Below, piece by piece: positions 1-4,413 of a stretch of 8,218 nt of DNA. This DNA is from Calditrichia bacterium (GTDB taxonomy: Bacteria; Calditrichota; Calditrichia; JAJRVZ01): assembly GCA_030634505.1 (NCBI GenBank), contig DAOWAQ010000075.1, positions 1 to 8,218 on the forward strand, written 5' to 3'. The first letter of the stretch is position 1. Every line of letters begins with the position of its first letter. The notes under the pieces are model-generated. The model worked only from the letters and a program-made list of their open reading frames with translations, was not told the DNA's origin and did not search any database. A program made the translations under genes and the position numbers.

Positions 1-341
1 ACAGTTATTCTTACTATAGCATGATATTTTTCTAACCTCATTATGTAAACCATAAAGGTTAAAACATAGGCACCTCCGGCAAAAGCCACACCGGTTACAA
101 CATCAAATCCTATCCAGATTCCCCAGGGGAATTCCTGTGATAGATTTGTGATTGAACCTAATCCGAATGCAAACCTGATGATGATCAGTACTAGACCGAC
201 GACAATAATAATAGCGGCAATTATGTTGAATGGCGTAATGATCTTACCTTTTGGTTTCATCTCACTCATTAAAAATTTAAAAAATCTCTTTGACTCGCTC
301 ACCAACAATTCTTTTGGTTCAATAGTTTTTGTATTTTCCAC
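1..341 (-). CDS. NrfD/HybB-type quinone-interacting membrane subunit, N-terminal part (cut by window edge)
   Basis: This is the first 113 residues of a polytopic membrane protein that continues beyond the left edge. The family (NrfD/PsrC/HybB) exchanges electrons between the menaquinone pool and a partner FeS protein. A charged N-terminus is followed by a first membrane helix (about residues 37-58). Next comes the family's typical stretch FPWGIWIGFDVVTGVAFAGG (71-90), leading into helix 2 and a cytoplasmic MRLEKYHAIVR. I place the start at GTG 341. It overlaps the TAG stop of the FeS gene (TAGTG) and has AAGGAGG six bases upstream; the next in-frame ATG codons lie well inside the gene with no comparable site. 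Overlap with the HybA-like gene implies translational coupling and a two-subunit membrane module. It is a different copy from the HybB-like gene at the right edge. Family assignment is firm; the substrate pathway is unknown. Confidence 0.88.
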   Translation of the reverse strand, partial: MENTKTIEPKELLVSESKRFFKFLMSEMKPKGKIITPFNIIAAIIIVVGLVLIIIRFAFGLGSITNLSQEFPWGIWIGFDVVTGVAFAGGAYVLTFMVYIMRLEKYHAIVRIT

Positions 342-1195
342 TAGTAACCTCCTTCTTCGGATTCGTCATCACGTTTTGTCGCCTTATTAAGTGCAAGTAG
401 TAAAGGTGGCCATAATGTTAATACGAGAGGTACACTGTATAAGAAATTTTTTGTATATTCGGGATATGATTTTGTTCCCAAATCAGTTCTGAATCCCAAT
501 TTTTCGAAAGGAACCGGAGAAAGATACATATAACCTGTTCCTCCTACTTCATGTTCACCATATATTTGATGCACATAATCATCAGTATTATTATAAATTC
601 GTGTATTTGCTTCCTCAATTAATTCTCTTCTGGTTCCGAACATTAGTGCTTCTTCCGGACATTCTTCAACGCATGCAGGCTGTTCACCTTCTTGTAATTT
701 TTCAAAACACATGCGGCATTTTTGAATTTTAGGTACTGCTTTGTCATATTCGAATTTTGGAATTTCAAATGGGCAGGAAATCATACAGAATCTACAGCCC
801 ATACATTTATCTTCTCTCCAAATTACAGGTCCTTCTTCCGTTTTATAAAGTGCTTTTGTCGGACATGCCGCTGCACATGCAGGCTGGTTACAATGCATAC
901 ATTGTTTTTTTACAAATATTTCTTCATCGTCAACCTCAAAACGATTTATAAGTGTCCATTGTTCAGTACTTGTATTTCTTATTTTATCTCCATCAATAGC
1001 ATCTAAATCCGGTTCCGGCAAATCCCACGTTTCCGCACATGCTTCTGTACAAGATTGACATCCTACACAACGTGTTAAATCAACTAACACTCCTACAAAC
1101 TCTTTTTCATCACCAACATTTTCTGCTTTCGTACTAAGTGGCAATGCGCTTGCTCCCATAACTCCCAGAGTCTTAATAAAACCTCTTCTATCCAT
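341..1195 (-). CDS. Tat-exported, membrane-anchored four-cluster ferredoxin subunit (HybA/HmcB type)
   Basis: The protein has 284 residues. It starts with a twin-arginine signal (DRRGFIKTLG, residues 2-11) and a hydrophobic stretch to about 20, so it should be exported folded through Tat. Sixteen cysteines form four [4Fe-4S] motifs: C43/46/49/53, C99/102/107/111, C131/134/137/141 and C160/163/175/179. This is the classic DmsB/HybA arrangement. Near the C-terminus (about 251-270) a single hydrophobic helix, followed by a charged tail, anchors it to the membrane as in HybA. The likely role is to pass electrons between a NrfD/HybB quinone module and a periplasmic cytochrome or enzyme. Its stop overlaps the start of a HybB-like gene, the usual partner. 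The ATG at 1195 has AAAGGGA five bases upstream. The exact complex (hydrogenase-, Hmc- or Qrc-like) cannot be decided, because no catalytic subunit is visible. Confidence 0.9.
   Translation of the reverse strand: MDRRGFIKTLGVMGASALPLSTKAENVGDEKEFVGVLVDLTRCVGCQSCTEACAETWDLPEPDLDAIDGDKIRNTSTEQWTLINRFEVDDEEIFVKKQCMHCNQPACAAACPTKALYKTEEGPVIWREDKCMGCRFCMISCPFEIPKFEYDKAVPKIQKCRMCFEKLQEGEQPACVEECPEEALMFGTRRELIEEANTRIYNNTDDYVHQIYGEHEVGGTGYMYLSPVPFEKLGFRTDLGTKSYPEYTKNFLYSVPLVLTLWPPLLLALNKATKRDDESEEGGY
348..354 (-). promoter_or_regulatory. Ribosome-binding site that fixes the GTG start of the left HybB-like gene
   Basis: AAGGAGG lies six bases upstream of the GTG at 341, inside the last codons of the FeS-protein gene. 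This spacing selects the GTG start even though the first start codon overlaps the upstream stop. Confidence 0.75.
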
Positions 1196-1241
1196 GTTAA
1201 TCCCTTTCTATCTGTATTTCCATGTTTAATTTCATAGTCCT

Positions 1242-1331
1242 TTATTGCAATTTCCTATTTAATAATAAACGATTTATTAAATCATAACCCAGAAATATCG
1301 CTAAACTTATTGCGAAGATTACAAATACCAT
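1242..1331 (-). CDS. Putative 29-residue single-helix membrane microprotein
   Basis: This short open frame runs ATG 1331 to TAA 1242. The peptide starts MVFVIFAISLAIFLGYDL and ends with a basic tail (NRLLLNRKLQ), so it reads as one membrane helix with its C-terminus in the cytoplasm. Its ribosome-binding site AGGAGGTG is among the best in the window and sits six bases before the ATG. The ATG follows the upstream gene's TAA stop with a single base between them. It fills most of the gap between the anchored GcvH-like gene and the FeS gene. Small one-helix subunits do occur in related complexes, such as HmcD in the Hmc complex, but I see no sequence identity that would prove such a role. Its helix resembles the N-terminal anchors of the two neighbouring GcvH-like membrane proteins. 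It could still be a chance frame or a decayed relic. Confidence 0.6.
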   Translation of the reverse strand: MVFVIFAISLAIFLGYDLINRLLLNRKLQ

Positions 1332-1332
1332 C

Positions 1333-2016
1333 TTACACCTCCTCATTTAAATGTTGATAAGGGAAAAATTTTTCAACAATTTTTTCCCATTCTTTATCCG
1401 GGATATTGCTTATAAAATCCGGATCAATTTTCCCTCCATCATTCATATATTTCTCATCCTGAACCATTTGAATCAATTCATCTTTTAATGCATAATTATG
1501 AACAACTGCCTGATAATGTTTCATTAGATTGTTTGTTTCAAAATTCATTCGATCAGGTTTTATTTTTAAAATCCATGATTTTTCTACTTGATCGGAGGAA
1601 AGAGAAATATCAGCAAAACATGCGGGATTAACTGCTGTAATTTTTCCCGATATTGGTGACAATTGTTCAATCCCGTGACCATTCTGTTTAACATCCCAGA
1701 TTTTTGTACCTTGGGCAACGTGCGCTCCAACCAATGGCAGGTCTTTTACTTTTACATTTGATGAAAAAATAGAAGAAATAAAATTGTCATAACCAATGTA
1801 AACATTACCATCATCTGATGGTGCTGCCCAACTATGGCTTAAATGATAAAGTTTTGAGTCATCTATACCTAAGGGCAATAAGGATTTCTCAGGACTTAAG
1901 AATATAGGTGACTTTTTTGATTTCTCAGTTTCTTTCATCACCCTATCTTCTTTTTTAAGAAGAAGGCTAACTGAAATGAAAACGAGAACTGTTAAAAAAA
2001 CTAGAGCAAAAACCAT
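1333..2016 (-). CDS. Membrane-anchored GcvH-like (degenerate lipoyl-domain) protein, no receiver
   Basis: With the preferred start the protein has 227 residues. One N-terminal helix (about 2-20) is followed by basic residues, placing the rest in the cytoplasm. A linker leads to a glycine-cleavage H-protein-like domain (about 58-156). Its hallmarks are HSWAAP, DGNVYIGYDNF, LPLVGAHVAQG, LSPISGKITAVN and SWILKIKP, matching HEW, G.TDYA, LPEVG, APVSGEVVEVN and GWLFKIKP of true GcvH. The lipoyl-lysine position, eight residues before the Pro of PISG, is Gly113, so lipoylation there is not possible. The last 35 residues (GGKID...KEWEKIVEKFF) resemble the tail of the membrane-anchored regulator upstream. 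I choose ATG 2016 over ATG 2022 because AAGGAGG lies one base from 2022 but seven from 2016. It probably belongs to the regulatory set of the adjacent kinase. It is unlikely to be a glycine-cleavage component, as no gcvT/gcvP is present. Confidence 0.8.
   Translation of the reverse strand: MVFALVFLTVLVFISVSLLLKKEDRVMKETEKSKKSPIFLSPEKSLLPLGIDDSKLYHLSHSWAAPSDDGNVYIGYDNFISSIFSSNVKVKDLPLVGAHVAQGTKIWDVKQNGHGIEQLSPISGKITAVNPACFADISLSSDQVEKSWILKIKPDRMNFETNNLMKHYQAVVHNYALKDELIQMVQDEKYMNDGGKIDPDFISNIPDKEWEKIVEKFFPYQHLNEEV
1336..1343 (-). promoter_or_regulatory. Strong ribosome-binding site for the 29-residue membrane peptide
   Basis: AGGAGGTG overlaps the last codons and stop of the anchored GcvH-like gene and is spaced six bases (from GGAGG) before ATG 1331. 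It serves no other start codon in range, which is the main evidence that the small frame is translated. Confidence 0.65.
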
Positions 2017-2023
2017 TTTCATA

Positions 2024-2030
2024 CCTCCTT
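2024..2030 (-). promoter_or_regulatory. Ribosome-binding site selecting ATG 2016 over ATG 2022
   Basis: AAGGAGG is followed by TATGAAAATGG on the minus strand. It is one base from the first ATG and seven from the second, so the second (MVFALVF...) should be the real start. Confidence 0.7.
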
Positions 2031-2197
2031 TTATTAAACTCAGTTGTCTATTATTAAATCAAATAGCATACCAAAACAAAACGACTATTTTTCTATAGAC
2101 TTAACTTTTTGTTATTATAGGAGTTAATGAATTGTTGCAGATATATACAATTCCAGGCAGGAATGTTGTATTTAATTACAGTATAAAAGTATTTATT

Positions 2198-2214
2198 AAT
2201 AACATATTGTTATT
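2198..2214. repeat. Perfect 7-bp palindrome at the predicted transcription start
   Basis: AATAACA-TAT-TGTTATT is a perfect inverted repeat of seven bases with a three-base centre. It adjoins the -12 element of the sigma-54-like promoter and spans the expected transcription start. It may be an operator or, given its AT-richness, chance. Confidence 0.4.
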
Positions 2215-2229
2215 GCATAAGTTGTGCCT
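2214..2229 (-). promoter_or_regulatory. Sigma-54-type promoter candidate
   Basis: The minus strand reads AGGCACAACTTATGCA. Against the sigma-54 consensus TGGCACRNNNNTTGCW it matches 10 of 12 defined positions. These include the GG (2228-2227) and GC (2216-2215) at the required distance. Transcription would start near 2203 and run into the anchored GcvH-like gene, leaving a leader of about 185 bases. A second, poorer match (TGGTATGCTATTTGAT, about 2073-2058) lacks the GC of the -12 element. Sigma-54 promoters need an enhancer-binding protein, and none is encoded in this window. Confidence 0.5.
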
Positions 2230-2260
2230 GTTTAATATAATTACAATGTGTTATTTATTC

Positions 2261-2300
2261 TTACATATATTAGGTGGTCGTTTACGTTAAAGATATGTAA
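2261..2300. repeat. Inverted repeat upstream of the sigma-54-like promoter
   Basis: TTACATAT (2261-2268) and ATATGTAA (2293-2300) are perfect 8-bp complements 24 bases apart. They lie about 57-97 bases upstream of the predicted start, roughly where activator sites for sigma-54 promoters sit. The short AT-rich arms could arise by chance. Confidence 0.3.
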
Positions 2301-2383
2301 TTTGTTTATCTCCTTATATTTCAATCGTTAAGCTATTCACCTATCCTTTTATTTAGCTGGTTATACACATAATTCTATTAAAT

Positions 2384-3553
2384 CTAAACGGTTTTATCAA
2401 AGAATTTGTTTATAATATTTCCAAGTTCAGTATCATCCAATTTTTCTACGGCCCCTATTATTTTCCCATTCGTACTGGCAATTTCCTTATCATGATCTTT
2501 TTTTCGCCAAAGCTCTTTTATATGGGATTTACAATTTTGTATTTCTTCCTGGAAAAATGATATTGCACTTTTTCCTATCTTTAGATTTTTTAAATCATTG
2601 TCCAAATTGTCAGCATCAATTGTACAGATCCAGTTTTTGCCATAGGGCGTCAAATCCATATTTTCAATCTCTTTGGATAAATCACTATTAATCTTTACAA
2701 TTTTTCCACTAACAGGTGTTTTAAAAGGTATCGGTCTGTTTCCTTGTTTGATTGTAAAGAGTACTTGGTTCATTTTTATTACTCTTCCAATATTTGGTAG
2801 TTCAACGTCATCAATGTGACCAATCACTTTTTTGGCAAAATCATCAATTCCTATGCGCGCCATACCTTCTTGGGTGAGATTTAACCAACAATGAGCATCA
2901 GAAATAAATACACCGCCGGGAATTGTAAATTCTTCAGAAATAGGTTGATCTTGGTCTGTTAGCTGTGTTAATTGAATTTTTGGTTTTAATTCATTTTTTA
3001 TTCTGTCTTTTCTTTTTACCAGACATTTTTTAGCGAATTCTAATAATTCATCTTCAGAAAATGGTTTTTGAACATAATCCATTGCACCAAATTTCATTGT
3101 TTCAACTGCACTTTCAACTGTGGCATAACCTGTAATAATTATTACATCAATATCGGGTCGTACATGTTTTACTGCTTTTGTAACATCAATCCCATCCATT
3201 TCTGGCATTTTCAAATCTGTAAACACGAAATCATAATGATGATTTTGGATTAGATTTAAAGCTTCTTTTCCATTTTCTACAGTATCAACTGAATAACCAT
3301 CAACTACCAATATCTTTCTAAAACTATCAAGTATCACCTCTTCATCATCAACGCATAAAATTTTTGCCAGAGGATTTTCAACTTGAACCCTCTTTAATGT
3401 CAGCGCTTCCTGACTAAAATCTAATTTCAAACCTTCTTCAAGTGCCTCTTCCCTTTCTTTCTTAATTTTTCTTTCATAATGTTTTTTAAAAAACTGCCTA
3501 ATCACTACATCAATGATTATAAAAAGTATTATCGCAAAAAGTAGATATTCCAT
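2384..3553 (-). CDS. Membrane-anchored response regulator with GcvH-like output domain
   Basis: The protein has 389 residues in four parts. An N-terminal helix (about 2-20) is followed by a very basic, probably helical linker (22-45), which places the rest in the cytoplasm. A complete CheY-like receiver (about 63-180) has acidic pocket D69/D70, phospho-acceptor D113 (FTDLKMPEMDG), switch T141 and K163 of QKPF. A GcvH-like domain (about 213-315) shows CWLNL, ARIGIDDFA, ELPNIG, TPVSGKIVKIN and NWICTID. The C-terminal tail (NGKI...ELGNIINKFF) is shared with the anchored GcvH-like protein downstream. The lipoyl-lysine position is N272, so this is not a lipoyl carrier. No DNA-binding or enzymatic output is present. 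ATG 3553 has AAAGGA about six bases upstream and lies 33 bases after the previous regulator, so both are probably co-transcribed with the kinase. The target is unknown; a membrane protein is a natural guess. Confidence 0.88.
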   Translation of the reverse strand: MEYLLFAIILFIIIDVVIRQFFKKHYERKIKKEREEALEEGLKLDFSQEALTLKRVQVENPLAKILCVDDEEVILDSFRKILVVDGYSVDTVENGKEALNLIQNHHYDFVFTDLKMPEMDGIDVTKAVKHVRPDIDVIIITGYATVESAVETMKFGAMDYVQKPFSEDELLEFAKKCLVKRKDRIKNELKPKIQLTQLTDQDQPISEEFTIPGGVFISDAHCWLNLTQEGMARIGIDDFAKKVIGHIDDVELPNIGRVIKMNQVLFTIKQGNRPIPFKTPVSGKIVKINSDLSKEIENMDLTPYGKNWICTIDADNLDNDLKNLKIGKSAISFFQEEIQNCKSHIKELWRKKDHDKEIASTNGKIIGAVEKLDDTELGNIINKFFDKTV

Positions 3554-3586
3554 TTGTTATCCTTTCCTATTTTAGAATTCCATGTA

Positions 3587-4393
3587 TTAAAACATCTCTG
3601 TACTACAGGATGTTAAATATTTTATTTCCTGTTCATAATTCGATGGTATCAACCGATACAACCAACCTTCAAAATAAGGATTTTTCTCAAGTATTGATGC
3701 TTCAGATTCTATTTTGTTATTTACCTCAATAATTCTTCCCGTTATTGGTGACAAGACCATATGTTCCTCACAATCTCCGGTTTCAATATTTGCGCAAGAA
3801 TAACCCTGTACAATTTCCACATTTTGTGTTATCAAATTAATAGATTTTACGGAATCCATTGTTTTTAAAAATAAATCGGTGATACCTATCAGTACGTTCC
3901 CGTCAAATTCTTTAAAAACCCAGCTATAATATCCAAGCCTTAAGTATTTCGGTGGACACGGTACATATAAAACAGAATCATAATTGTCATTTTTCTCAGG
4001 ATGATTTAGTTTGTATTGAATATCTGCTAATTTTAATCCGCGGTGTATTGCACAGCATAATTCATCTGCTGTAAAAGGTTTAGGTAGAAAATCAATGGCC
4101 CCTTTATATAAAGATTGAACTGCGTTTTCTACTGTCGAGTATCCAGTGGTCATAATTACTGGTGTTTCAATTTCTGAAGTTCTTAAATATTCAAGAAGCT
4201 CAAACCCATCTATCTCGGGTAACATGATATCACATATAATTAATCTGTAATTTTTTTTTTGTATTTTCTTAATTGCCTCATTCACACTATATACTTTATC
4301 TGTTTTAAGATTTTCAAAACTGCAAATTCTTTCAACAGAATCCAGAATCACTTTTTCATCATCTACTATAAGTATGTCAATCAAATTATTCAT
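3587..4393 (-). CDS. Soluble response regulator with GcvH-like output domain
   Basis: The protein has 268 residues. Residues 5-122 are a complete receiver: acidic pocket D11/D12, phospho-acceptor D55 (ICDIMLPEIDGFELL), switch T83 and K105 (PKPF). It is closest in style to NtrC-class receivers, but no AAA+ or helix-turn-helix domain follows. Instead about residues 145-250 read as a GcvH-like domain: YYSWVFKEFDGNVLIGITDLF, LSPITGRIIEVNN and FEGWLYRLIPS, matching HEW...GITDYA, APVSGEVVEVN and GWLFKIKPS of H proteins. The lipoyl-lysine position is Cys208, with a second cysteine at 200. There is no membrane anchor, unlike the next gene. It begins 20 bases after the kinase stop and has GGGAAG upstream, so it is the likely direct phospho-partner of that kinase. 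The output function is unknown. Confidence 0.88.
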   Translation of the reverse strand: MNNLIDILIVDDEKVILDSVERICSFENLKTDKVYSVNEAIKKIQKKNYRLIICDIMLPEIDGFELLEYLRTSEIETPVIMTTGYSTVENAVQSLYKGAIDFLPKPFTADELCCAIHRGLKLADIQYKLNHPEKNDNYDSVLYVPCPPKYLRLGYYSWVFKEFDGNVLIGITDLFLKTMDSVKSINLITQNVEIVQGYSCANIETGDCEEHMVLSPITGRIIEVNNKIESEASILEKNPYFEGWLYRLIPSNYEQEIKYLTSCSTEMF

Positions 4394-4413
4394 TTAACTT
4401 CCCATTTCTGCAT

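Larger units (their letters stand above)
2023..2383 (-). other. Long intergenic region, AT-rich, no supported gene
   Basis: This is the only large gap in the window, between the membrane-anchored regulator and the anchored GcvH-like gene. I found no credible coding frame. It holds a sigma-54-like promoter (about 2214-2229), a palindrome across its predicted transcription start (2198-2214), and an upstream inverted repeat (2261-2268 with 2293-2300). There is also a perfect TATAAT on the minus strand at 2119-2114, but without a convincing -35 box. No GC-rich hairpin followed by a T-run was seen after the stop at 2384, so a clear intrinsic terminator is absent. It most likely contains the promoter of a second transcription unit covering the anchored GcvH-like gene, the microprotein, the FeS gene and the HybB-like gene. 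Confidence 0.6.

Noticed and set aside
722..1006. Plus-strand open frames opposite the FeS gene, and others at 148-390, 3068-3253 and 4259-4495
   Set aside because: They lie antisense to well-supported genes. Their composition is explained by the coding strand opposite, and they show no domain.
1197..1235. A 12-residue frame between the microprotein and the FeS gene (MKLNMEIQIERD)
   Set aside because: Very short, hydrophilic, and its AAGGA is too close to the ATG. It probably only spans the leader of the FeS gene.
2114..2119. Perfect TATAAT on the minus strand as a housekeeping promoter
   Set aside because: No acceptable -35 box at normal spacing; such hexamers are frequent in AT-rich DNA.
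2125..2185. Plus-strand 18-residue frame after TAGGAG in the long gap
   Set aside because: The spacing to ATG is poor, the peptide has no recognisable features, and it runs against every other gene.
2340..2383. Terminator after the membrane-anchored regulator
   Set aside because: No stable hairpin followed by a U-run could be found on the minus strand.
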